A DNA stretch of 64,000 nt, taken from assembly GCA_041687435.1 (NCBI GenBank), contig JAWLBX010000006.1, forward strand, positions 1 through 64,000, given 5' to 3'. The notes beneath the pieces were generated by a model. That model was given only the letters and a program-made list of their open reading frames with translations. It was not told the DNA's origin and ran no database searches. The stretch's first letter is position 1. Every line of letters begins with the position of its first letter. The translations under genes and the position numbers were made by a program. Positions 20,963 to 29,847 of this stretch are shown piece by piece. The DNA comes from JACKII01 sp041687435. GTDB lineage: Bacteria > Pseudomonadota > Alphaproteobacteria > Bin95.

Positions 20963-23900
20963 TCACCAAGTATCAATGTAGGGGTATTTCTTGCCCTCGC
21001 GCGGCGGCACAGGTGGCAAGCGCTTCAAGGAATTGGCGATCCAGCGGCGGGTATCGGCGGGGTCGATCACGTCGTCGATGCCGCCGCCACTGCCGGCATT
21101 GACCGCCCGCGCTGTTTCATAGGCAGCATCGACGCGGCGGGTGAATTCCGCCAACCGCTCCTCCGGGTCTTCCATGGCCGCAAGCACCGGGCGGAAGCCG
21201 AGTTTTACCGCGCCTTCGATGTTCATTCCGGCAAACTCTGCCGTCGGCCAGGCAACGGTCATGAAACTGGCCAGCGCACTGCCGCCACACATGGCCTGCG
21301 CGCCGAGGCCGTACGATTTGCGCACCACGACCGTGAACAGCGGCGTCGTCATATTGGCACCTGTGTTGAAGAGGCGGGTACAATGCCTTACCAACGCAGT
21401 CTTTTCATGCTCTGGCCCGACCATAATGCCCGGGCAGTCTATCAGGCTGAGAACCGGAATGTCGAAGGCATCGCAGAGTTGCAGAAAGCGGGCCGCCTTG
21501 TCCGAGCCGTCGCTGTCGATCGCGCCGGCCAGATGGTGCGGGTTGTTGGCGATCACGCCCATCGGCTTGCCTTCCACGCGGATGAAGGCGGTGATGATGC
21601 CGATGCCGAATTTTTCCCGCAATTCCAGGATGCTGCCCTTGTCTGCTAATGTCCGCAACACATCGCGCATGTCGTAGAGACGCACCCGGCTTTCCGGCAC
21701 CGCATGGCGCAGCTTGCGCTGGTCCTCCGCCTCCCAATCATCAATCGGCCCCTGGAAGTAGGAGAGGTATTTTTTCGCTATTGCAACGGCTTCTGCCTCG
21801 TCCTTCACAAGGATATCGACCACACCGTTCGGCACCTGGAACGACATCGGCCCGACTTCCTCGGGCGTGTAGATGCCGAGGCCGCCGCCCTCGATCATCG
21901 CCGGGCCACCCATCGCGATGGTGGAGCCTTCTGTGGCGATGATCACGTCGCAGCAGGCGAGCAAGGCCGTGTTGCCAGCGAAGCAGCGGCCATTGTTGAC
22001 ACCAACCATCGGCACTAGGCCGGAGAGCTTTGAAAACTGGGTAAAGGTTGGCGTGTCGAAGGCGACGCGCGGACCGTCATCATCTTCCCCCGGCCGGCCG
22101 CCGCCGCCTTCCGAAAACATGATGATCGGCAGTTTGAACCGCTCGCACAGGTGGAACATGCGGTCCTGCTTGTAGTGATTGCGGCGCCCCTGCGTGCCCG
22201 CCAGCACGGTATAGTCATAATGGACAATGGCGACGCGTGACTTGTCGTCCGGAAACAGGGTGCCGTTCACACTGGCCGTCCCGGCAACAACCCCATCGCC
22301 CGGATATTTCTCGCGCAATGTTTGCAGGTCGTAGCGCTGGTGCTGTTTGGTCACCACTAGCGGCCAGTATTCCTCGAACGAGCCCTCGTCCGCCAGGCTC
22401 GCAATGTTCTCACGCGGCATGCGATACCCCATGGCATGGCGCTTGCCGACCGGCCCTGGCCGGTTTTCATCCAGGGTCAGGGCGTGCCGGTCGATCACCT
22501 CCTGCAGGTCGCCCCGGATATGGTCCGGATCGAATGCGCTGGTGTCGCCGGCGTAGGCGCCCTCCACGTCGCCCTCCTCGATAAAGACGATGGGGTAGCC
22601 TTCTCGCACGACATCGCCCGCGCCCATGGTCACCTGCCGCACACGGCCGGAGCGATCGGCCTTCACGTCGTGCTCCATCTTCATGGCCTCGATCACCGCG
22701 ACCGGCTGACCAGCTAACACAGCGTCGCCCTCTGCGACGCCGATGGAGACGACGGTGCCCTGGATCGGCGCCACCATGCCAATGGAGCCGTCGGGGCCGG
22801 TCGGATGTTGCGGTCCGGCCGTGGTCGCGGCTGCCTTCTGCGCCCTGGTCGCCCGATCGTGCGCAAACAGCGCAAGTGGGTCGTTGCGATCGACGCGAGC
22901 ACCGGCATGGCCGTCTGTACCGGCTGCCGCCGATGCCGTCTCGGTCGTGATGAAGCGCGGACGCGCGTCCGCAGGTGGCCTTGCCAAATCGACGAGATTT
23001 TCGTCGACCCACCGGGTATGCACGCCGCCACTTGCAAAAGCGTCGGCAGCCAGCACATTTTGCAGAAACGGAATGTTGGTCGCCACACCCTCCAGCCGAA
23101 ATTCGGACAACGCCCGGCGGGTGCGCTTGATGGCATCGGCGAAACTGGGGGATGGCGCGTGCCCGATCACCTTGGCCAGCAGCGAGTCGTACAGGCCGCT
23201 GGTCTGGTAACCGGCATAGCCGAACCCATCGACACGAACGCCGGGGCCGCTCGGCGGCTCATAGACGGCGAGCGTACCGCCACCCGGCTTGACCGAGCCA
23301 TCCGCCTGGATCGTTTCCATGTTCACCCGGCACTGAATGGCGTAGCCGCACGGGCGGACGAGAGTCGGGTTGTCCAGACCCAAGTCCGCCAGCGTCTCTC
23401 CGCCCGCCAGCCGAAGTTGCGACTGCACAATATCGACGCCGGTCACCTGCTCCGTCACCGTGTGCTCCACCTGCAGGCGGGCGTTGGCCTCGATAAAGAC
23501 GAAAGGCTGTGCCCCGGCCCGGCCGGTCACATCTACCAGGAACTCGAACGTGCCGAGATTGGTATAGCCGACGGACCGGGCAAAACGCATGGCCGCGGCG
23601 ATGATCGCCTGGCGGATTTCCTCGTCCAATGCAGGCGCCGGGGCAATCTCCACTACCTTCTGATAACGGCGCTGCACGCTGCACTCGCGCTCACCCAGAT
23701 GCACGACCTGGCCGGCGTGGTCACCCAGAATCTGAACCTCGACGTGGCGCGCGCGCGGAATGAACTCCTCAACATAGACATCCTCGCGGCCAAAGGCGGC
23801 CTTCGCCTCCGACTGGCAGCGTGCGAAGGCGTCGTCGATGCCGTTGGCAGAGAGTACGGCGCGCGTCCCCCTGCCCCCGCCACCGGCAACGGCCTTGATG

Positions 23901-24370
23901 ATCATGGCGCCGTCCGGGCCCAACTCACTGAAAAAGGCGCGGGCTTCTGCCAGGATCACGGCACGGTCGATGCCTTTGGTGACGGGAACATCCGCCGCCA
24001 GCGCCGCCGCCCGGGCCTGGCCCTTATCGCCAAACAGGGCCAAATGGTCGGAGCCGGGTCCGACAAAGGTCAGACCGGCCGCAGCACAGGCCTTCGCAAA
24101 ATCTGCCCGCTCGGCCAGGAAACCGTAGCCCGGATGGACTGCGTCACAGCCTGCCTCGCGGGCCGCAGCGATGATCGCTTCAATATCCAAATAGGCGGCT
24201 GCGCCGTTGCCAGGCAGCGCGATGGCAATATCGGCGACGCGGGTGTGCAGACTGTCCGAATCGTCGCCAGCATAGACCGCCGCCGTGGCAATCCCCAGAT
24301 CGGCGGCAGCGCGGGCAATGCGAACGGCGATCTCGCCACGGTTGGCGATGAGCAGATTCGAAATAGGCAT
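20963..24370 (-). CDS. Single-chain biotin-dependent acyl-CoA carboxylase
   Basis: 1135 residues joining three parts usually found on separate chains. About 1-450 is biotin carboxylase (ANRGEIAVRIARAA, ATP-grasp GGGGRGTRAV, ECSVQRRYQK). About 530-605 is the biotin carrier domain with VIEAMKMEHD, biotinyl-Lys near 563. About 620-1130 is a carboxyltransferase with a GGGGRPGEDD-type loop and acyl-CoA-binding features. The order matches the single-chain long-chain acyl-CoA carboxylase (LCC) known from mycobacteria and other bacteria. It would carboxylate acyl-CoAs; chain-length preference cannot be read. It is followed closely by queF. A separate two-subunit propionyl-CoA carboxylase exists at 40-44 kb. 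Confidence 0.92.
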   Translation of the reverse strand: MPISNLLIANRGEIAVRIARAAADLGIATAAVYAGDDSDSLHTRVADIAIALPGNGAAAYLDIEAIIAAAREAGCDAVHPGYGFLAERADFAKACAAAGLTFVGPGSDHLALFGDKGQARAAALAADVPVTKGIDRAVILAEARAFFSELGPDGAMIIKAVAGGGGRGTRAVLSANGIDDAFARCQSEAKAAFGREDVYVEEFIPRARHVEVQILGDHAGQVVHLGERECSVQRRYQKVVEIAPAPALDEEIRQAIIAAAMRFARSVGYTNLGTFEFLVDVTGRAGAQPFVFIEANARLQVEHTVTEQVTGVDIVQSQLRLAGGETLADLGLDNPTLVRPCGYAIQCRVNMETIQADGSVKPGGGTLAVYEPPSGPGVRVDGFGYAGYQTSGLYDSLLAKVIGHAPSPSFADAIKRTRRALSEFRLEGVATNIPFLQNVLAADAFASGGVHTRWVDENLVDLARPPADARPRFITTETASAAAGTDGHAGARVDRNDPLALFAHDRATRAQKAAATTAGPQHPTGPDGSIGMVAPIQGTVVSIGVAEGDAVLAGQPVAVIEAMKMEHDVKADRSGRVRQVTMGAGDVVREGYPIVFIEEGDVEGAYAGDTSAFDPDHIRGDLQEVIDRHALTLDENRPGPVGKRHAMGYRMPRENIASLADEGSFEEYWPLVVTKQHQRYDLQTLREKYPGDGVVAGTASVNGTLFPDDKSRVAIVHYDYTVLAGTQGRRNHYKQDRMFHLCERFKLPIIMFSEGGGGRPGEDDDGPRVAFDTPTFTQFSKLSGLVPMVGVNNGRCFAGNTALLACCDVIIATEGSTIAMGGPAMIEGGGLGIYTPEEVGPMSFQVPNGVVDILVKDEAEAVAIAKKYLSYFQGPIDDWEAEDQRKLRHAVPESRVRLYDMRDVLRTLADKGSILELREKFGIGIITAFIRVEGKPMGVIANNPHHLAGAIDSDGSDKAARFLQLCDAFDIPVLSLIDCPGIMVGPEHEKTALVRHCTRLFNTGANMTTPLFTVVVRKSYGLGAQAMCGGSALASFMTVAWPTAEFAGMNIEGAVKLGFRPVLAAMEDPEERLAEFTRRVDAAYETARAVNAGSGGGIDDVIDPADTRRWIANSLKRLPPVPPREGKKYPYIDTW

Positions 24371-24601
24371 GGGCGTCCTCGAAAGAATTTCCCGGCACCG
24401 CTAACCGGCGCTCGGCATTGGCGCCCAGCCTAGGCAGAGGACAGGCCAGTGGCTAGGGGGTGCAATGCCGCCGGTGATCCCCAGGCGGACTCCGGGGTCG
24501 CCCACGGGCGAATATCGCCCCCAGCCGGTGTTCACGCGCCGCCAGCGATTCCGGATCGGCGTTTGCCCATCTGGGAAGCATTCGGTCGGGAGGGGGAACG
24601 C

Positions 24602-25591
24602 TTACTCTGCCGCCATTGCCTGACTTTGTGGCTCCAGCAGCGTCAGTCGCCACATTTCGCGGGAATATTTCTCGTAGTCGTAGCCAGTGGCGGAATGGAT
24701 GGTGCAGCGATTATCCCAGCTGACGATATCCCCCGGCTGCCAGGCCCATTTGACCGTGTAGTTCGGCCCGGTGATCCGCGGCAGCATGCTGCGCAGGATC
24801 TGAACGCTTTCGTGCTCCTCACCCTCCAAATCGCAGACATCCAGCACATCCTGCCCAATCGGCTCGCCTTTCGGCAGGATCGCGCAAGTGGAACTGTTCA
24901 GGCCATAGAGCGCCGGCTCGCCACTGACCGGGTGTTTCAAGACGATGGGAACCCGGTTCGGCGGGTTGGCAGCGCGTTGTTCAGGTGTCAGCACCGGATA
25001 GTCCGGCGAGTATTTGTTGATCTTCTTGTCGTGATGGGCCAGCGAGCAGACCGCCTCCAGCCCGTCCAGCTTCGCTTTTGTCGCCTCATCGAGATCGGCA
25101 TATGCGGCGCGCATGTCGGCGAACAATGTCTCGCCACCCTCGTCCGGCGCGATCTTGCAATGGAAGACCGAGCCGATTGGCGGGTGCTCGCGGAAGGTGG
25201 AGTCCGTGTGCCAAACCGGCCGCCGCGTCTCCGGATTGTAGCGCATGTCATCGTCGTTGTGCAGTTGCGGCACGCGGGCGAGACTTGCCTTTAGATTGCC
25301 GGACTCATCTCGAATGTTGCCGATACGCAGAATCGGGAACCCCGGCACCATCTTATCCTCGCGGGCAACCATGCCCTCGGTCTCCACCCGGCCAAAGACT
25401 TCGGACCAGGCCAACAGTTCTTGCGGTGAGGTCTCGGCCAAGTCCGCGCCGCGCAGGGCAAGCAGGCCGCCATGGCGGGTCCAGAGGGTGAAAGCTTCCC
25501 GCTGAAATGCCGGATCGGAAAGGTCGGCGCGAGTGACGCCCTCGATCATCACGCCGAAATCGCCGTTCAGGGGAGAGATCTTATTCTGCAT
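24602..25591 (-). CDS. TauD/TfdA-family 2-oxoglutarate-dependent dioxygenase
   Basis: 329 residues from ATG 25591, with an AGGAGC box upstream. It carries the H-x-D iron pair in WHTDSTF, the distal His in IHSATGYDYE, and the Arg in EMWRLTL that binds 2-oxoglutarate. Relatives hydroxylate taurine, alkylsulfates, 2,4-D or other small acids to release products. No substrate can be named. It is transcribed divergently from the tctCBA-type transporter genes, sharing a 330-nt control region. Confidence 0.88.
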   Translation of the reverse strand: MQNKISPLNGDFGVMIEGVTRADLSDPAFQREAFTLWTRHGGLLALRGADLAETSPQELLAWSEVFGRVETEGMVAREDKMVPGFPILRIGNIRDESGNLKASLARVPQLHNDDDMRYNPETRRPVWHTDSTFREHPPIGSVFHCKIAPDEGGETLFADMRAAYADLDEATKAKLDGLEAVCSLAHHDKKINKYSPDYPVLTPEQRAANPPNRVPIVLKHPVSGEPALYGLNSSTCAILPKGEPIGQDVLDVCDLEGEEHESVQILRSMLPRITGPNYTVKWAWQPGDIVSWDNRCTIHSATGYDYEKYSREMWRLTLLEPQSQAMAAE

Positions 25592-25921
25592 GGGCTTCGC
25601 TTGCTCCTGTTGGCCTATACCGAACCGATTGCATGGTGCTGCAATCATAGCAGCAACGGTTGGAAAGGCGAAGCAAGCTGGAGCCGGGCCACCTAATTCC
25701 TACGCACAGTTCAGGGCGCGATGTTCCTGGCTCTGCGGATTGGACCAACATATCCACCCGTATATTTTTTTATACGAGATAACTGGACATCGAACCAACC
25801 TCCATTCAGAGTAAAACATGGTTGCCCAGCAATCACGCGCAGTTGAACGAATACTCTGGCGCTGCCATCCACCAGCTGGCGGGTCGGTTCAAGTGGAAAA
25901 TAACCATGCGAGGAGGAAACA
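25592..25921. promoter_or_regulatory. Divergent control region with an operator-like inverted repeat
   Basis: A 330-nt gene-free stretch between the dioxygenase and the tctC-like gene should contain both promoters. It holds a perfect inverted repeat, CGTATA-TTTTTT-TATACG (25759-25776), that could be an operator or small hairpin. I found no convincing -35/-10 pair. The tctC start has a strong GAGGAGGAAAC box just before the ATG. Confidence 0.4.
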
Positions 25922-26926
25922 ATGAGAAACGCGCTGTCGATACTGTGTGCCGCTGCTTTGACAGCCGGCCTTTCGACCGCCGCCCAGGCGCAGGACTATA
26001 AGAATGTAACGGTTCCGGCGACCATCAATGTCATTGTCGCCTATAATGCCGGCGGCGGAACCGATATCCTGGTGCGAACGGCCTTGCCATATGTTGAAGC
26101 CGCCATCGAGGAATTGAGTGGCAGCAGCACCCAGATGGTCGTCAAGAACATGCCAGGCGCCGGTGGTGAAGTCGGTTGGTCGGCACTGGCCCGGGCACCA
26201 AACGATGGCAGCACGATCGGCGTCATCAACCTACCAGCCATTGCCATCGTCGAGGCCGCGCGCGAACCCACTTATGCGCCTTGGGTGGAGACATTTGCGC
26301 CCATCGGAGTCAACGTCATCGACCCGAACGTCGTTCGCATCAACGACGCGCGGTTCACAAATCTCAAAGAAGCGATTGATGCGGCGAAGGGTGAACCTGG
26401 GTCGGTAACCGTCGGCGCCGACGGCCCGCTGTCCGACGATCACCTCGCGGTCTATGCGATAGAGGATGCAACCGGCGCGAAGTTCACCTTCATTCCCTAT
26501 TCCGGCGGAGCGCCGGCAAACCGTGCCTTCCTCTCTCAGGAAGTTGAAATGGCAATGGGCAACGTCACCGACTTGCTTCAGACGGAGGACGCGACCGTTG
26601 AGGCAGCAATCCTGGCTGAAGAGCGCTACGAACTGATCCCGGACGTGCCAACATTCAAGGAATTGACGGGCCTGGACGTCCGGACCGGCGGTTCAACGCG
26701 CGGCTGGGCAACTGTGGCGGGCATTCCCGACGGATTGCTTGAACTTTATCGCACAGCCTTTGAAATCGCGTCCAATAATCCGGATTATCAGGCGGAGGCA
26801 AAGACGCGGAAGCTGACGCTGGTTACGCCAAAAGTCGGCGATGAGTTCGGAAAAATCATGACCGATACGCAAGATTCCGTGCAGAATCTCCTGAAATACT
26901 TCAAGCAGGGTGGTTACCTGGACTAG
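25922..26926 (+). CDS. tctC: Tripartite tricarboxylate transporter substrate-binding protein (Bug/TctC family)
   Basis: 334 residues. The N-terminal signal peptide (MRNALSILCAAALTAGLSTA, cleavage after AQA near residue 23) exports it to the periplasm. The mature part has the two-lobe Bug fold pattern, with an INVIVAYNAGGGTDI-type phosphate/carboxylate loop and GAGGEVGW. It captures a small organic acid and hands it to TctAB. It heads the tctC-tctB-tctA operon. A stable hairpin after the stop may separate its expression level from the membrane subunits. Confidence 0.92.
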   Translation: MRNALSILCAAALTAGLSTAAQAQDYKNVTVPATINVIVAYNAGGGTDILVRTALPYVEAAIEELSGSSTQMVVKNMPGAGGEVGWSALARAPNDGSTIGVINLPAIAIVEAAREPTYAPWVETFAPIGVNVIDPNVVRINDARFTNLKEAIDAAKGEPGSVTVGADGPLSDDHLAVYAIEDATGAKFTFIPYSGGAPANRAFLSQEVEMAMGNVTDLLQTEDATVEAAILAEERYELIPDVPTFKELTGLDVRTGGSTRGWATVAGIPDGLLELYRTAFEIASNNPDYQAEAKTRKLTLVTPKVGDEFGKIMTDTQDSVQNLLKYFKQGGYLD

Positions 26927-26949
26927 CGCAATGTTTTGTTCCTGGAGCC

Positions 26950-26976
26950 GGGACGGCAGGCAGTCCTGCCGCTCCC
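26950..26976 (+). other. Intercistronic hairpin between tctC and tctB
   Basis: GGGACGGCAGG and CCTGCCGCTCCC can pair into an 11-bp stem with one bulged base and a CAGT loop. No T-tract follows. In binding-protein operons such structures often protect upstream mRNA or limit downstream expression. That role is inferred here. Confidence 0.5.
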
Positions 26977-27015
26977 TGGCCCAGGCTCTTTCAGGGCCAC
27001 AGTCGGAGTAATGGT

Positions 27016-27446
27016 ATGCTAGGCAGACTTGGGCGCGACGGGGTCGCCGCCATTGTTTTGCTGATCTTGGGCGTGCTCGGGTGGATCGAGGTCAGCGGTT
27101 ACCCAACCAGGGCGGCGATCTGGCCGAAATGGATGCTGGGCGGGCTGATTGCTCTCAGTCTTATCCTGCTTTTTCAGAGTATCGCCGCACAGAGAAAGAA
27201 AAAACAGTGACCAAGTCGGACACCCGCGTGCTGGTCACCATTGCGGCCCTGGTGGTCTATGGGGCGATAATGCCTTTTCTCGGGTTTTTCCTTACGAGCG
27301 CCGCCTTCCTGCTCCTCCACATGCTGTACCTGGGGGTTCGGGGGCCGTTATGGCTTACTGCTCCTATCGTCGGTTTGCTGGGTACGGCATGGTTCTTGTT
27401 CGAGAATTTTCTGGGCGTGCCGCTGCCGCACGGAATGGTTTACTGA
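27016..27446 (+). pseudogene. tctB: Tripartite tricarboxylate transporter small membrane subunit, split between two frames
   Basis: TctB-type subunits are about 140-150 residues with four helices. Here the first frame (27016-27210) encodes 64 residues with helices 1-2 and ends at TGA. A frame shifted by -1 then encodes helices 3-4 up to TGA at 27444-27446. The junction carries a run of six A (codons AAG AAA AAA CAG TGA). One extra A, or a -1 ribosomal slip on the AAA lysine codon, would join the halves as ...QRKKKTVTKSD.... Alternatively the second half starts at GTG 27207, overlapping the stop, giving two coupled two-helix proteins. Together they have the length and topology of a normal TctB. 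Confidence 0.8.
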
Positions 27447-27515
27447 CGGGGGGTGCTTTTCAATGTGCATTCCGGTTTTCCACCCTCTAACGCTTTGCGG
27501 GGTTGAGTAGCACCG

Positions 27516-29036
27516 ATGATCGAGAACCTGCTCACCTCGGCCATGTTGGCCTACGACCCGCTCAATCTGTTGTTGATCTTTGTGGGCGCCCTTCTCGGCA
27601 CGCTTTTCGGAGGGACGCCCGGCATCTCCGCGACCCTCAGCATAGCGCTGTTGGTGCCGGTAACATTCGGCATGACACCGATCAATGGGCTCTCCTTCCT
27701 GGGCGGGGCCTATTGCGGGGCCATTTATGGGGGCTCGATTTCAGCGATCCTGATCAACGTACCCGGAACGCCGGCTGCGGTCGCCACCATGATGGATGGC
27801 TACGAATTGACCAAGAAAGGCCAGGCCGGCGTCGCACTCGGCGGTGCGATAACAGCATCGCTTTTCGGTGGGCTGATCGGCACGTTCGTGCTGCTGGTGG
27901 CGGCGCCACTGGTCGCGGCTGCAGCGTTGAATATCCGTTCGGCGGAGTTCTTTTGGATCGTTGTCTTCGCCATGAGTACGGTCGGGGCCATCGGCGGCGG
28001 TTCGGTCACAAAAGGGCTCATTGCGGCCTTCTTGGGCCTGATCCTGGGGGCCGTAGGAACACATCCGTTCACGGGCTCGCTGCGGTTCACTTTTGGTGTG
28101 CCCGGTCTCTACGAAGGCTTTCCGGTGATTGTCGGGATCGTTGGCTTGTTTTCGATCAGCCAAGTGCTCTATCTGTGCCACGGGAAAGGCATGGATAAGC
28201 AGATCGACATCCCGAAGATCGGTTCGCTTTGGCCGGGGTGGGCGCGCATTTTGAAGGTGAAGATAACCTATATTCGCTCGGCCATTCTCGGAACCTTTGT
28301 CGGTGTGCTGCCGGGCGCAGGTGCGGATATCGCATCCTTCATCGGCAGGAACGAGGCGCACCGCTTCTCCAAAAACCCTTCGGAGTATGGTAAAGGCTCG
28401 TATGAAGCCGTTGTCGGATCGGAGGCCGCGAACAACGCCGTGGTCGGCGGCAGCTTGGTGCCAATGCTGACGCTAGGCATTCCGGGCAATGCGGTTAGCG
28501 CGGCATTGATTGGCGGCCTGCTGATCCACGGGCTGCTGCCGGGGCCGCGACTGTTCACGGAGCAGGCCGGGATCATCTATCCATTTATTCTGAGCCTGTT
28601 CGCAGCGAACATCTTTTTCGCCATTGCCGCCTTTGCCGGCCTGAAATATCTGGCAAAGGTCGTACTGATACCCCAAGGGGTCCTCGCTTCTGTGGTTGCG
28701 ATATTGTCGGTCCTGGGTGCCCTGTCCTATCGAAACATGGTCGCCGATCTCTGGATCATGCTGTTTCTTGGAGTCGTGGGCTACGTGTTGCGGCGCACTG
28801 GGTTCCCGCTGGCGCCAATCATTCTGGGCATCATTCTGGGACCGCTTGCCGAAAGCAATCTGGAACGGGTCATGACCATTGCAAATGCGCGCGGCATGTC
28901 GCTCCTGGAGTACTTCACCAGCAACACGCTGACAGTTGTTCTGATGGTGATGTCTGTTGCGGCGCTGATTTATTCGGTGGTGCGGGAGATCCGGCACCAG
29001 CGCTCAGGCAAGGCTCTGATGCCACTCGACGAATAA
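27516..29036 (+). CDS. tctA: Tripartite tricarboxylate transporter large permease subunit
   Basis: 506 residues with about 11-12 membrane helices. Typical TctA motifs are visible: GTLFGGTPGISAT near the start, YGGSISAILINVPGTPAAVAT, and VLPGAGADIASFIGRNEAHRFSK in the middle. With TctB it forms the ion-coupled channel that takes up the acid bound by TctC. The gene begins 69 nt after the tctB stop and is followed by a hairpin shared with the convergent hydrolase gene. Confidence 0.95.
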   Translation: MIENLLTSAMLAYDPLNLLLIFVGALLGTLFGGTPGISATLSIALLVPVTFGMTPINGLSFLGGAYCGAIYGGSISAILINVPGTPAAVATMMDGYELTKKGQAGVALGGAITASLFGGLIGTFVLLVAAPLVAAAALNIRSAEFFWIVVFAMSTVGAIGGGSVTKGLIAAFLGLILGAVGTHPFTGSLRFTFGVPGLYEGFPVIVGIVGLFSISQVLYLCHGKGMDKQIDIPKIGSLWPGWARILKVKITYIRSAILGTFVGVLPGAGADIASFIGRNEAHRFSKNPSEYGKGSYEAVVGSEAANNAVVGGSLVPMLTLGIPGNAVSAALIGGLLIHGLLPGPRLFTEQAGIIYPFILSLFAANIFFAIAAFAGLKYLAKVVLIPQGVLASVVAILSVLGALSYRNMVADLWIMLFLGVVGYVLRRTGFPLAPIILGIILGPLAESNLERVMTIANARGMSLLEYFTSNTLTVVLMVMSVAALIYSVVREIRHQRSGKALMPLDE

Positions 29037-29055
29037 GAGGGTCTGCAAACGCTGC

Positions 29056-29087
29056 GTCCCGGACGGCGCTTTCCGCCGGTCCGGGAC
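29056..29087. terminator. Bidirectional hairpin between tctA and dienelactone hydrolase
   Basis: GTCCCGGAC (29056-29064) pairs with GTCCGGGAC (29079-29087), extended inward by GGCG/CGCC. It lies between two convergent stops. There is no clear T-run, so the strength of termination is uncertain. Confidence 0.5.
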
Positions 29088-29100
29088 CGGCTACCGCATT

Positions 29101-29847
29101 TCAGCCGAGCCACCGCCGATAGAGGGAAATCAGCCGCTCCCAATGGCGCTCGGCGGCGGGCACGTCGTAACACCAACGGTCGGGGAAGGCAAAGCCGTGG
29201 TGAACGCCAGGGTGGATTTCCAGCTCGCCCGGATTGCCGGAGGCATCGAACAGCTCCTTCAGCTTGGCGACCATGTCGAGCGGTGCGAGATCGTCATGTT
29301 CGGCGCAAGAAATGTAGAGTCCGCCCTTGGCCTTGGCCAGATTGCGGTGCGGGCTTTCCTCCGCCTCCTCATTCACCAGCCAGGTGCCATAGAACGAGGC
29401 CGCTGCTGCGATCCTGTCCGGATAACGGGCTGCCGCAGCCAGCGAGTATGGCCCGCTCATGCAATAGCCATGCGTGCCGACCGGGCCGCTCGCGATTTCC
29501 GGCTGGGCGTCGATCCACTCCAGCATGGCACCGACATCCCGCATTACCGGTGGGATGGTCATCTTGGTGCGGACAGCGCGCATGCGCGCCTGCTCTGGGT
29601 GGCCCTTTTCCAGTACCGTCGCCGGGTCGTACTTTGTATCCTTGCCGGCGCGGTAATAGAGATTCGGCAGCAGCACCGCATAGCCCACCGTCGCGAGGCG
29701 CCGGGCCATGGCATAGAGTTCCGGCCGGATACCGGGCGCATCCATCAGCATCAGAACTGCGGGGGCAGGATCGCCGCGCTCCGGCCGACAGAGGAAGGTT
29801 TCCATCTGGCCGTCCGGGGTGGGCAGGTCGAAAATGTCCTCAATCAT
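29101..29847 (-). CDS. Dienelactone hydrolase family protein
   Basis: 248 residues of alpha/beta-hydrolase fold. The nucleophile is Cys129 in GTHGYCMSGPY, the hallmark of dienelactone hydrolases rather than serine esterases, and the late His is in GVHHGFAFP. Such enzymes open carboxymethylenebutenolide in chloroaromatic degradation, though many relatives have other ester substrates. Its ATG overlaps the stop of the upstream LLM oxidoreductase (ATGA), so the two are co-translated. Confidence 0.9.
   Translation of the reverse strand: MIEDIFDLPTPDGQMETFLCRPERGDPAPAVLMLMDAPGIRPELYAMARRLATVGYAVLLPNLYYRAGKDTKYDPATVLEKGHPEQARMRAVRTKMTIPPVMRDVGAMLEWIDAQPEIASGPVGTHGYCMSGPYSLAAAARYPDRIAAAASFYGTWLVNEEAEESPHRNLAKAKGGLYISCAEHDDLAPLDMVAKLKELFDASGNPGELEIHPGVHHGFAFPDRWCYDVPAAERHWERLISLYRRWLG

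Noticed and set aside
22805..24433. 542-codon plus-strand open frame opposite the single-chain carboxylase
   Set aside because: Antisense shadow of a gene with clear biotin carboxylase motifs.
24371..24601. 231-nt gap between the carboxylase and dioxygenase genes
   Set aside because: Only an imperfect short GATCCCC/GGGGTC symmetry was seen; not enough for a terminator or operator call.
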